Part shown: positions 15,350 through 24,264 of the stretch, one piece after another
Layout of the letters: every line of letters starts with the position of its first letter
Position numbering within the stretch: position 1 is the first letter of the stretch
Origin: a virus
Length of the DNA stretch: 25,211 nucleotides
Reading direction: 5' to 3' (one strand)
Virus record (IMG/VR): IMGVR_UViG_3300009537_001771
Location: 1 to 25,211 of that record
Translations under genes and position numbers: made by a program
Notes under the pieces: model-generated
Told to the model about the DNA's origin: nothing
Seen by the model: only the letters and a program-made list of their open reading frames with translations
Database searches by the model: none

Positions 15350-16048
15350 ATGAGTGAATATCAAAAACAAAAAGTAAAAGTGAAATGTCTAAATTGTTTA
15401 AAAACAAGAGTTATTTCTTTAGGACAGCTACAGAGAAAGACATTAAAGAATGATTTACGTTGTAGAGGTTGTCTTAAAATGGGGATAAAAATGTCTACAC
15501 AGGCTAAGATAAAGATGTCTATCAGTAAAAAGAAACTAGTTTTGAGTGGTTGGCTTCCAGATTATGCTAAAAAATATAAGGGTGGGCATAGTTCTCTACC
15601 AAAGATTTGTAACTTCTGTTTAAAAGAATTTTACAGCCCATACAGTACCACCAAATCATGTTCAAAAGAATGTTCTAATAGAAAAAGAGTGTCTGATGGC
15701 ACACATCATTTTTGGAAGGGCGGTGTTACTCCACTAAATTTTGTTATTCGTTCAATGGTTGAATATGAAAGATGGAAACAGGAAGTGATAGGCAAGCACG
15801 GTTTTGTTTGTGAAGAATGTCACGTTGCTAGTATTTATGGACATTTTATATTAATGCACGTTGATCACATAGTTCCATTATCTTTTATTATAAAGAAATA
15901 CCAAATAAAAAATAAGGAAGATGCAAGGAATTGTGTAGAGTTGTGGGATATTAATAATGGAAGAATTTTATGTAAACCATGTCATGAAAAAACAGATACT
16001 TATATGTCAAAGGCAAATAATTATGAACAATTAACAAAAACAATATGA
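15350..16048 (+). CDS. Free-standing HNH (homing-type) endonuclease
   Basis: A 232-aa nuclease. The C-terminal HNH module has CEEC (154-157), LMHVDHIVPL with H170 and catalytic H173, ELWDINNGRILC with Asn202/203, and CKPCH with C208/C211 and H212. Two further CxxC pairs lie at 13/16 and 38/41, and another ribbon at C87/C90 with C104/C108, so the protein should bind several zinc ions. The stretch STQAKIKMSISKKK resembles a NUMOD3-type DNA-binding motif. It is wedged between two putative ejection-protein genes (6 nt from the first; ATGA overlap with the next), the usual behaviour of selfish HNH genes. Its codon use is plainer and less GGG-rich than its neighbours, in line with separate origin. 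Confidence 0.9.
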   Translation: MSEYQKQKVKVKCLNCLKTRVISLGQLQRKTLKNDLRCRGCLKMGIKMSTQAKIKMSISKKKLVLSGWLPDYAKKYKGGHSSLPKICNFCLKEFYSPYSTTKSCSKECSNRKRVSDGTHHFWKGGVTPLNFVIRSMVEYERWKQEVIGKHGFVCEECHVASIYGHFILMHVDHIVPLSFIIKKYQIKNKEDARNCVELWDINNGRILCKPCHEKTDTYMSKANNYEQLTKTI

Positions 16049-16809
16049 GTGTATATCAATATGTAAATAATCGGGGGGTTCTCACAACCATAGAAGCGCC
16101 ATCAGCACAGGAGGCTTTAAAAGCTCCTGATATTGGTAAAAATAGCGGGGTTATGGCAGTTGGGGGTGGCGCTCAACCATCTTCTGCGGGCGCTCCCACA
16201 ACACCAATTAAAGAACCGACAAATTCTTCAGGCGGGGGTGATCTTTTAACTTTTAAAGATTCTCTTAATAAAGTAGTTCAGCTTGCAAAAGAAAAGCGAA
16301 ATGCTTTATCTCTTGATTTTATGAAACCTTTTCAGGGCACTGTTGCGGCATCTGATTTTAATTCTATTTTAGGCAATCTTAATCAAGCGAGTGATACATT
16401 TACTAAAGATACCTTAAAATTAGCCACAGAATCTGTAACACCTAAATATAAAACAGATCAAGTTGGTTCTGATTTATATCAATATCAAGTAGATCCCGTT
16501 ACCGGTCAAATAATCGGCGAGCCTGTTAAGATATTGAGTGGGAAAAGTGGTTCAGGAACAAACGGTAGCACAAACAAAATTACCCTTACAGAAGCACAAA
16601 ATAGGGGGCTTCCTCTAGATGTTGTTGGATTATCTGAAGAAGAAATTGCGCAGTCTTTTACTAAAAACACACCACCTGCATGGTTTGTTGGAAAAGTAAA
16701 TAGTGAAAGAAATCAAACAGTTTTGCCCAGTGAAATTCAAACATTGTGGGATAAGTATAGAGCAGATTATAAAAGTAGTTTTGAAGAGGGGGGAGGTAGA
16801 CCTAGATAA
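16045..16809 (+). CDS. Hypothetical 254-aa protein, putative internal virion protein
   Basis: No family recognised. The N-terminus MSVYQYVNNRGVLTTIEAPS and the following SAQEALKAPD look like a small beta-alpha module. Then a Gly/Ser/Thr/Pro linker (about 40-70), a helical section (DSLNKVVQLAKEKRNALSLD ... FNSILGNLNQASDTFTKDTL), a beta section with YQYQVDPVTGQIIGEPVKIL, a Gly/Ser linker, and a C-terminal helix ending DYKSSFEEGGGRPR. Multi-module proteins with linkers are typical of internal virion proteins, and its place between the peptidoglycan-binding protein and the 1789-aa protein supports that. The start overlaps the HNH stop (ATGA), and before any HNH insertion it would have followed the peptidoglycan-binding gene directly. 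Confidence 0.72.
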   Translation: MSVYQYVNNRGVLTTIEAPSAQEALKAPDIGKNSGVMAVGGGAQPSSAGAPTTPIKEPTNSSGGGDLLTFKDSLNKVVQLAKEKRNALSLDFMKPFQGTVAASDFNSILGNLNQASDTFTKDTLKLATESVTPKYKTDQVGSDLYQYQVDPVTGQIIGEPVKILSGKSGSGTNGSTNKITLTEAQNRGLPLDVVGLSEEEIAQSFTKNTPPAWFVGKVNSERNQTVLPSEIQTLWDKYRADYKSSFEEGGGRPR

Positions 16810-16815
16810 AAAATT

Positions 16816-19800
16816 ATGGGAGTACTTGATTTTATTTCAAATCCGATAAAATCTACAAGCATTTTAGATTTTATTTCACAACCTATTGAGAAAAAACCTC
16901 AAGTACAATTAACGAACCCATTTACTCCCACAGCACATAGTACACCGCAAACAACGACTCCGGGTATCGGAGATGCAATTGTGGGTGGGGTGAGTAAGTT
17001 TTTAACTCCTAAACCCCTAGCGGGACACTCTGCCCCTTTTAACTTTTCTGCCAGTGCGGCGACAGTAGCATCAACTCCTCCACGTACAGTGCGGTCACAA
17101 GATTTTAAAGATGTTGGAAACCTTCCGCTTACCTTGTCTGGCTATGCTGGTGCAGGTGGGATTGTTAGTTTGGCAGAAGTAATATTGAAAAAACCCATAG
17201 CGATTAATGCGCCATTTCCCCACATGGATGAAAATAATAAACCAATAGAGGAACCGTTGCGGGGGGCGCAAGCAAGTTATTTTAACCAAATAGAAAAAGG
17301 AATACCGGAATCACAAGCGTTTGCTAATGCTGCCATACAGACAGTATGGGATATGGCGATTATTGCTCCGACAGTCAAAAATTTTGCTAAATTAGCTGCA
17401 CTCAAGACCATCCCAGAGAAATTAATGACAGATGAAAGTATTATCAGTGCTACAAGACAACAAATGAGAGATTTTTCACAGGGAGTAATTAAGGGTGAAT
17501 CACCATTGCCAATAGAAATACAAAAGGCTTTTCAGGCGGCATCCACTGAAGTGAAGAAAAATATGTTATTAGGTTCTGGTATTGATATTGTTAAGGCTAA
17601 GCCATCACTTTTAGGTAAGATGCTAGGAGTTACTGAAGCGGAAATCAACACTATTTTAGGTGGCTCTGGTACGGGCACGGTAGTCAGACCCGGCTCAGCC
17701 GGCGCACTTCCGGGTCAACGTGATATTCCGGGGCAAGCTCCCGCTTTTGGTCTTTCCACAAGGAGGGTTGAAGGTGTGGGTTATACTGATAATACTATTA
17801 CTAAAATAGCACTATCAAAAAATGCTGATGAGATTGCTGGATTTTTAAGTTCCAACGTTGATTTGCCGGTAGATAAAATTCCTCTTGTTTCAAGGATACT
17901 TGCTGGTTTAAATGATCCCGAAAAAATAAAAACAGTTATTAGTAATGTTCTCCCCTCCCCGGAACAAATTTTGGGGCAAAAACAGGTTGAATTAGAATTA
18001 TTAAAAGACCAGATCGAAAGTAATCCATTAAATGAAAATACAAGAAATGACAGGTTATTATTTGATTCTAAAGAGAAAGATATTATTGAGTTGGGAGATG
18101 CAAAGGGAAAACGTGCACGATTTATAGAAACCAGAATGGCGGAAGCGGGTTACTCTAACCCTCAAAAATTTGTTGATGATTATCAAGCGTTACAAGAACA
18201 GAGAGCACAATTGAAGGCACTACAAGCTGAGGTGAAGGTGTTGAAGGCGGAAGGAAAGGGAGTATTTCTATCAGACGGAACATGGATTGGAAAAAATATG
18301 GGGAATTCTCCCGAGGCAATAGATAGAATAAATAAATTAGCAAGACCACAAGTAAATAGTGCTGAATCTGGAAGACAACAAATACTAAAAGAAAACACAC
18401 AATCAATACAAGAAAAAGGTGGACAAGTTCTTGCTCCAGAAAAATCAAAAGAGTTGACAACTTTTATGTCGAAGACTGGAGGTTTTCTTACTGAGAGTGA
18501 TGTTCCTAAAATGTATAAAGAATACGGCAACATTTCTATTGCTGTAAAAGATGTCAATGGACAGCGTGCAAGAATGAGTATTGAAGATTTTCAAAAACTC
18601 TCACAGAATAAAGCCTTTTCAGACAGAATCAGGGCCGTGTTTGTTGGCGGACATTCTTATGAGTTAAACAGAAAACCAGACTTTGATCCACAGTTTATGG
18701 AGGCGCTGAATCCCAAGAAGTTACTTGAGAATAAATCAACCACCGATGGATTTGCTAAGTTGGGTACACTTGAAGATATTGGGGGGGTTAAACTTACTGC
18801 TGATACTACAATATCTAAATCCCAGCAAGCCCTGTTCGTACAAGCTATTACTGATGGTAGAGTTAGAACTCTTTTAAAAGAGAATGGTATAAAAGAAGTA
18901 AATATACAACCTCCATATAAGTTTGGATTATCTGAGCAAGGTCATATTGTTAAAGGAAAACAAATCATAAACATAAGTGCTGACGCTACTGATCCTCAAC
19001 ACACAATACTTCACGAAATAGGGCATGAGAAACTTGATAATCTACCAGTAGATAAACAGAATGTACTTCTTGATCGTGCAAAGAATACTACAGACCCAGA
19101 GATGCAGGGTTATAAAAGTTTGGGTGTATGGGAAGAAATTGTTGCTGATAGTTTGTATAACAATCCTGATTTTGCACCAGAGTATTACGGTGGTCAAAAA
19201 GTGATAAGTACTCCCAAAAAATACTCCGCAGAAGGCATCCCACTATCTACAAAAGCACAAGAGGCGAGGATTGCTAATCGTCCCCCCGTAGAACCACCAA
19301 GAACTACCTTACCCGAACTTCCGCCAGAAGGTGAAACACCTAAATTTGTAGCAGAGCCACAACCAGAAGTGCCCACTAGTGCTCTGGGATTCCTAAAAAG
19401 AAATCTTAACCCACTTAAATTTATAAATGAAAATACTGCGGAAATATTTCGTGACTGGAACTCGGGACGTATTACTGGTAGAGAATTGGCTAATGAGACA
19501 GCACGGACAATTAAAATTGAGGGTGATGGCATGGATTTGATACATAAATATCAAGCGGGGGAAAATGTCCCTCAAAAGGAGCAGATACAGAAAATATTTG
19601 ATGACTTGAGAGATGAAGCTATTTCTCGTGGAATAGAAGTACCATATAGAAAAAATTATATACCCCAAGTATACAAGGGGGGGCCAAGGGATATTCAAAA
19701 AGCTATACTGGATTATTTAAGTGAACATGGGGTACATGATGAAATGGCAATGGATTATGTTAATGGAGTCAAACCTTTGCCAGATGAAGTTGCTTCAAGG

Positions 19801-22185
19801 TTAAAACTTTCTACTTCTTTTGAAAAAGAAAGAGTTTTTGCCAATTATAGGACAGCTCAAGAATATGGGTTAAAACCAAAATATGACAAAATATCAGACC
19901 TTGCCGCTCACTATCGAGGAGAATTGGAAAAGGCTATTACTAATAGAAAGTTAATTGATGATTTAAAAGCGGATGGATCTATTCTTCCAGATAAATATGC
20001 TCCTAAAGAATGGCAGGTTTTAAATACCCAATTTACAGGAAATGCAGGAACTTACCGTGCCCCAGCAAATGTAGCAAAGGTGGTTAATGATATTTTTTCA
20101 GATCCTAATCTTGGGGGTTTATTATCAATGGGGGCTAAAACACTTGCGACAGCTTCCAAGATGATGCAAGAAATAGTACTATCAGCAGGATTACCCAATA
20201 CCACCATTAACTTTTTTGCTATCGGTCAATTAATAAAAGAAATAACGGCAGGGAATTTTAAAGCTGTTAATGCTTTTATTCGAGCTAACTTAAATAGCGC
20301 CACAGCAAAATATTTTACAGCACACGAACAAACGATAATGGATATGGCTAAAGAAAACATAGATATTACTAACAGAATAGGCACTTTCGGGCAACAGTCT
20401 ATGTTGGATTTGTTAAAAGATAAAGAATTTAAAAAACTTATAGGACATGGATTAGATATAGCTTTCGGTAAAAAAACCTTTGAATCTTTTATGCCGATGA
20501 TGCAGATACAACTATTTGAAGATATTGTAAAGGCTACAGGTAATAAAAAATTAGCAGGACAAGTTGTGAGAGCTAACTTTGGTCTAAATACTGATAGCTT
20601 TGCACGAGGAGAATTAACACAAGATGTTTTGTCTGCTGTATTTTTTGCCCCACGCTTTCGTGAATCAATCATAAGATCATTATTTAATACAGGGAAATCT
20701 GGATGGGAAGTTTTGAGGTATATAGGCACTGCGGGAGGAAAAAAGATTGACCCGGGATTATCTAGGAATATCAGATTATTGGTTGGAATGATTTTAACTT
20801 ATGGTATTTATAATGTAATTAACAAACAACAAACGGGGCATTACATGTGGGATAATCCTACGGGTAGAAATTTTGCTCTCGGTATTCCTCGTGATAATGG
20901 CGAGATAATATATGTAGAATTTATGCCTAGTTATCTAGCTTTTGCTCGTAATATGGCAACGGGCGCGATTGCCACAGGAAAGGGTGATTTTTCGATGGCA
21001 ACACAAAAATTTGGCACAGTTTTTTCCATGCCGGTAAAACTTATATCAGAATTAGTTTCAAAGAGTGATTATTTTGGCAATCCTATTTATGAAGAAACAG
21101 ACACCGGGCTAGAAAAGATTCATAAAATGGCTGCTTATGCGGGACTAAGTGTAAACCACCCATATATCAAAGAGGCGGTTTCTTATCTTCCCGACAGTGC
21201 TGAAAAATTTATTACTGGAAAGAATAAAGACCCCAAACCGCTATACCAATCATTGGTAGTGGCATTGGAATTACCTTTAAAGTTTTCCACCAAAGACAAA
21301 GAATCTACTTCCGCTTTTCATGACGCATTAGACGCAAAAACCAAGGAAAATGCCACGATTAAGAAAAAGTATGTTGATTTATATGAAAAGAATAAAAAGC
21401 TAGATGCTGCGGGGAAATCAGCTGAAGCAGATGCTAACTACAAAGCACTAACCAAAGAAGAGAAAGTGATTTATAAAGAAATTGTTAGTAATGAAAAATC
21501 AAGAGCCACAGTTAAAAGGGAAGGGGAGTTGTATGATTTAGTAGTAAGTGCAAAAAAATTAGATGCTGAGGGAAAGTCAAATGAAGCTGATGCTTTATAT
21601 AATAATTTATCCAAAGAAGATAAACGTATTTATAAGTTGGTGGTCAATAGAATAAAAACACCCCAACTCCCGACGGATGATGTAAAACAACCGGGTATTA
21701 TAAAGAAAACCATTAATGCTTTGTTTGGAGTGAAAGTGGCAGAAGCATCTTACGCGGGGGAACAACCTACAAAAAATTATTCAGTAAGAAATAATGAAAT
21801 TTCAGACATAGACCTTGAGGAAGCTCGTGCTGTTTTGTTTGGTGAAATATCTAACCGATCATCGGACAAACAAAAACTAGAAGCGCAGACCATTTTAAAT
21901 ACGGCCATTAACCGAATGGAGGTTTTTGCAAAAAGGGGCGCACCTAAAACATTAACGGAAGTATTACAAATGGATAATCAATATCAGGCATATCAAAGCA
22001 AGCAATACGAAAAATATAAATCAGGCAAGTTAGAAAAGATTGATATGCAAAAAATAGAGGCCATTGAGGCGATTATTAATAAGGTTAAAGATGGAACATT
22101 TCAAAATAACATAGGGGACTATGTTTACTATGCCCATAAGCCGGACGGAAGGATTTTTGCAAGGGCAGGTAGGTTATTTAAATAA
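16816..22185 (+). CDS. Giant polyvalent internal virion protein: HExxH region and SleB-like hydrolase
   Basis: 1789 aa, probably ejected with DNA to breach the cell envelope. Visible order: tandem LDFIS[NQ]PI motifs at about 4-25; helical parts to 220; charged coiled-coil around 385-480; a metallopeptidase-like motif HEIGHEK (H733, E734, H737) with a downstream Glu in WEEIVAD (about 772); Pro-rich linker about 815-855; a long helical region about 870-1500 containing FFAPRFRESIIRSLF (about 1276) and a hydrophobic helix LLVGMILTYGIYNVI, similar to large polyvalent-protein (LPD38-type) regions; two helical repeats at 1522-1557 and 1572-1610; and a C-terminal SleB/Hydrolase_2-like domain (about 1660-1789) with FGEISNR (E1677) and AQTILNTAINRM. 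T7 gp16 is the functional parallel. Which activities are live is not certain. Confidence 0.82.
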   Translation: MGVLDFISNPIKSTSILDFISQPIEKKPQVQLTNPFTPTAHSTPQTTTPGIGDAIVGGVSKFLTPKPLAGHSAPFNFSASAATVASTPPRTVRSQDFKDVGNLPLTLSGYAGAGGIVSLAEVILKKPIAINAPFPHMDENNKPIEEPLRGAQASYFNQIEKGIPESQAFANAAIQTVWDMAIIAPTVKNFAKLAALKTIPEKLMTDESIISATRQQMRDFSQGVIKGESPLPIEIQKAFQAASTEVKKNMLLGSGIDIVKAKPSLLGKMLGVTEAEINTILGGSGTGTVVRPGSAGALPGQRDIPGQAPAFGLSTRRVEGVGYTDNTITKIALSKNADEIAGFLSSNVDLPVDKIPLVSRILAGLNDPEKIKTVISNVLPSPEQILGQKQVELELLKDQIESNPLNENTRNDRLLFDSKEKDIIELGDAKGKRARFIETRMAEAGYSNPQKFVDDYQALQEQRAQLKALQAEVKVLKAEGKGVFLSDGTWIGKNMGNSPEAIDRINKLARPQVNSAESGRQQILKENTQSIQEKGGQVLAPEKSKELTTFMSKTGGFLTESDVPKMYKEYGNISIAVKDVNGQRARMSIEDFQKLSQNKAFSDRIRAVFVGGHSYELNRKPDFDPQFMEALNPKKLLENKSTTDGFAKLGTLEDIGGVKLTADTTISKSQQALFVQAITDGRVRTLLKENGIKEVNIQPPYKFGLSEQGHIVKGKQIINISADATDPQHTILHEIGHEKLDNLPVDKQNVLLDRAKNTTDPEMQGYKSLGVWEEIVADSLYNNPDFAPEYYGGQKVISTPKKYSAEGIPLSTKAQEARIANRPPVEPPRTTLPELPPEGETPKFVAEPQPEVPTSALGFLKRNLNPLKFINENTAEIFRDWNSGRITGRELANETARTIKIEGDGMDLIHKYQAGENVPQKEQIQKIFDDLRDEAISRGIEVPYRKNYIPQVYKGGPRDIQKAILDYLSEHGVHDEMAMDYVNGVKPLPDEVASRLKLSTSFEKERVFANYRTAQEYGLKPKYDKISDLAAHYRGELEKAITNRKLIDDLKADGSILPDKYAPKEWQVLNTQFTGNAGTYRAPANVAKVVNDIFSDPNLGGLLSMGAKTLATASKMMQEIVLSAGLPNTTINFFAIGQLIKEITAGNFKAVNAFIRANLNSATAKYFTAHEQTIMDMAKENIDITNRIGTFGQQSMLDLLKDKEFKKLIGHGLDIAFGKKTFESFMPMMQIQLFEDIVKATGNKKLAGQVVRANFGLNTDSFARGELTQDVLSAVFFAPRFRESIIRSLFNTGKSGWEVLRYIGTAGGKKIDPGLSRNIRLLVGMILTYGIYNVINKQQTGHYMWDNPTGRNFALGIPRDNGEIIYVEFMPSYLAFARNMATGAIATGKGDFSMATQKFGTVFSMPVKLISELVSKSDYFGNPIYEETDTGLEKIHKMAAYAGLSVNHPYIKEAVSYLPDSAEKFITGKNKDPKPLYQSLVVALELPLKFSTKDKESTSAFHDALDAKTKENATIKKKYVDLYEKNKKLDAAGKSAEADANYKALTKEEKVIYKEIVSNEKSRATVKREGELYDLVVSAKKLDAEGKSNEADALYNNLSKEDKRIYKLVVNRIKTPQLPTDDVKQPGIIKKTINALFGVKVAEASYAGEQPTKNYSVRNNEISDIDLEEARAVLFGEISNRSSDKQKLEAQTILNTAINRMEVFAKRGAPKTLTEVLQMDNQYQAYQSKQYEKYKSGKLEKIDMQKIEAIEAIINKVKDGTFQNNIGDYVYYAHKPDGRIFARAGRLFK
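21379..21645 (+). repeat. Two-copy helical repeat within the giant protein
   Basis: Residues 1522-1557 and 1572-1610 repeat the pattern LY-x(5-8)-KLDA[AE]GKS-x-EAD followed by L[TS]KE[ED]K-x-IYK-x-[VI]V. The copies are similar in protein but differ in DNA, so the duplication is old. They look like a helix-turn-helix spacer next to the SleB-like domain. Confidence 0.75.
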
Positions 22186-22186
22186 C

Positions 22187-22226
22187 TTATCCACATCTTT
22201 AATAAGTATAAAAATAATGTTATAAT
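22187..22226 (+). promoter_or_regulatory. Portal promoter: DnaA-box-like element plus extended -10, leaderless start
   Basis: TTATCCACA (22187-22195), again as ACTTATCCACA, starts 1 nt after the stop of the giant gene. An extended -10 TGTTATAAT (22218-22226) follows, with ATG 22234 only 7 nt later. The 34-bp distance between the box and the TATAAT nearly equals the 35 bp at 4315-4355, which argues for a shared regulatory design and not chance. Confidence 0.6.
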
Positions 22227-22233
22227 ACAAAAT

Positions 22234-24264
22234 ATGAACCCAAACGAAACCAAAATGTCCCCAGTGTTTGTACCAACTCCGGAACAACTAAAAAGTCGTG
22301 AAAGGGTGTATAAACACATTGAAACAATGAGAGAGTTAAAAGATGAGGCAAAGCCCCACTTTCAAACAGGACCAAACGGGCCACGATCTTTTAATACCTA
22401 TATAGATGATAGTGAGATGATTCTTAATGGTTATACTGTTGCTAGGGGGGAAAACGGCAAGGAGGAATGGCAATCTAACCTAACAGATAACATTACTCTT
22501 GCTAAGATGAGGGCAATTGCGGCGGGGGTAGGGCTTAAAACCCCGGAAATGATCTTTACTTCAGTGAATAAAAATGGGATGAGATCTGCTGCGCGTGCAG
22601 ACATCTTTAAAAATATTGTCAAGGAATCATATAATAATGAAAATCCCGTATTGAGTACCTTTTTAGAGTTGTGGCACATGATGGCTCACGGGGTTACTTT
22701 TGAATATGAAGGATATAAAACTGGGGGCGCAATGCAAGAAGTAATAGAGTCTTTTGATTCTATTACTGGGAAGGTAAACACAAAAAAAATATATCGTAAA
22801 ATGAACGGGAAACCTTTTTCTGTTTTAATAAATCCTCAAGAGTTTTTTTGGTGGACGTTTAATGTAAGAGATGTGCAAGACCAGCCGCGTCTAGCGTGGG
22901 TACAACATTTTACTAAAAGAGAACTAGAAATGGAGTTTTCCCGATACCCAAACTATAAATATATAAAAGATAAGGCTGAAGCTGGACGAATCTCCAAATT
23001 AACAGATTCTACTTATTTTTCTAACTGGAAAGACCGTGTTCAAGATGATGATGACTATGAAGTAATTAGATATTATTCAAAAGCGGACGAGGGACAAGAT
23101 GGTGGGTATGGATATGAAATATGGATAAACGGTGTGCCACTACTTCAGGCGCCTCTTTTATGGGGGGATAAGGAAAAGAAATATCCTTTTGTAAAACAAA
23201 TTTCTAACCCATTTGCCAACACCAATTTTTTTGTCGGCATGTCTTTCCCCGGAATATTAGAATCATATCAAGATGGTAAAAACACTGTTCTAAATACCTT
23301 AATAGATAAACTTTACCGCGCAGTAGATCCGCTTAAACTAGTTGGGCTTCAAAACAGAGATTTGTTTGATATTGAAACAGAGGTTGTATCACAAGATAAT
23401 ACTATTTATGTGCCAGATATTAATGCTGTAAAATTCCTAGAACATCCAAGTATTAATGCTGGTGAATTACAAATGCTTGCTATTTTAGATCGTGGCATAG
23501 AATCCGAATCAATTGATAAATCCCAGCAAGGAATAAGTGGCAACACACAAAAAACAGCTACCCAAGTACAAACAGAAGATGCTCGTGCTAGAGAAATTAA
23601 GGGTTCACTTTTTATGTTTTTGGAAGATTTGTGGTTACAGAAAATAAGACTACGCGCCGAGGTTATTCTTTCTCATTTTTTGAAAGATAAGGCGGCGCAA
23701 GAAAGCATTAAAGACAAAATCATTACAATAAAAGATTATTCTTTTGGAGATGGATCTAGGGGGATACTTGATATTTACATTGCAAAAAACAAACAAGATC
23801 GTCTGTCACAGCAAGAAATTGAGGCCAGGGAACAGGCAATGGAGGAACAAAATATTGCCTATAAACTTATTTCTATAGATGTGGATTATCTTAACGATTG
23901 GGAATATGATTTTAAAATTGTTCCGAAAGCATTTGAAAAAGAAGATTTGGAGTTACAAGGACAAGAATTAATGAAAGAAATACAACAGGTAACAACATTA
24001 TTTCCAGAATTTTTTATTGCCAATAAAGACAAGTATCTCAAAGAAGTGCTAGAATCATACGGAAAACATCCTGACGAATATGCGCCACCTGCGGAGTTGC
24101 CACAGGATAATTCAAAGGATGTTAAATTGTCTGAAAGCCTATCTTACAAAGATGCTCCGGAAGATATTAAAAGACAGATAGAAGAACAGGCTGGATTAAA
24201 ACCATCTACATTACCACCACCCGCACCAGAAAAACCGAAAACTAATATTTTGGGACTAAAATGA
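22234..24264 (+). CDS. Portal protein, P22-like podovirus type
   Basis: A 676-aa ring-forming protein through which DNA is packaged and ejected. The N-terminal helical region includes RSFNTYIDDSEMILNGY and EWQSNLTDNITLAKMRAIAA; the middle has INPQEFFWWTFNVRDVQDQP and VIRYYSKADEG, a wing-like beta section (YGYEIWINGVPLLQAPLLWG), then the stem/clip region with GKNTVLNTLIDKLYRAVDPL. The segment KTATQVQTEDARAREIKGSL followed by FMFLEDLWLQKIRLRAEVIL is characteristic of podoviral portals. The C-terminus is helical, Pro-rich and Gln/Glu-rich. The leaderless-type promoter fixes ATG 22234 over the internal ATG at 22255. A portal so far from the terminase is unusual: it normally lies just after TerL. 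Confidence 0.85.
   Translation: MNPNETKMSPVFVPTPEQLKSRERVYKHIETMRELKDEAKPHFQTGPNGPRSFNTYIDDSEMILNGYTVARGENGKEEWQSNLTDNITLAKMRAIAAGVGLKTPEMIFTSVNKNGMRSAARADIFKNIVKESYNNENPVLSTFLELWHMMAHGVTFEYEGYKTGGAMQEVIESFDSITGKVNTKKIYRKMNGKPFSVLINPQEFFWWTFNVRDVQDQPRLAWVQHFTKRELEMEFSRYPNYKYIKDKAEAGRISKLTDSTYFSNWKDRVQDDDDYEVIRYYSKADEGQDGGYGYEIWINGVPLLQAPLLWGDKEKKYPFVKQISNPFANTNFFVGMSFPGILESYQDGKNTVLNTLIDKLYRAVDPLKLVGLQNRDLFDIETEVVSQDNTIYVPDINAVKFLEHPSINAGELQMLAILDRGIESESIDKSQQGISGNTQKTATQVQTEDARAREIKGSLFMFLEDLWLQKIRLRAEVILSHFLKDKAAQESIKDKIITIKDYSFGDGSRGILDIYIAKNKQDRLSQQEIEAREQAMEEQNIAYKLISIDVDYLNDWEYDFKIVPKAFEKEDLELQGQELMKEIQQVTTLFPEFFIANKDKYLKEVLESYGKHPDEYAPPAELPQDNSKDVKLSESLSYKDAPEDIKRQIEEQAGLKPSTLPPPAPEKPKTNILGLK

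Noticed and set aside
16791-16797. GGGGAGG as a Shine-Dalgarno for the giant gene
   Set aside because: It lies about 19 nt upstream of ATG 16816, too far, and is part of the preceding coding sequence.
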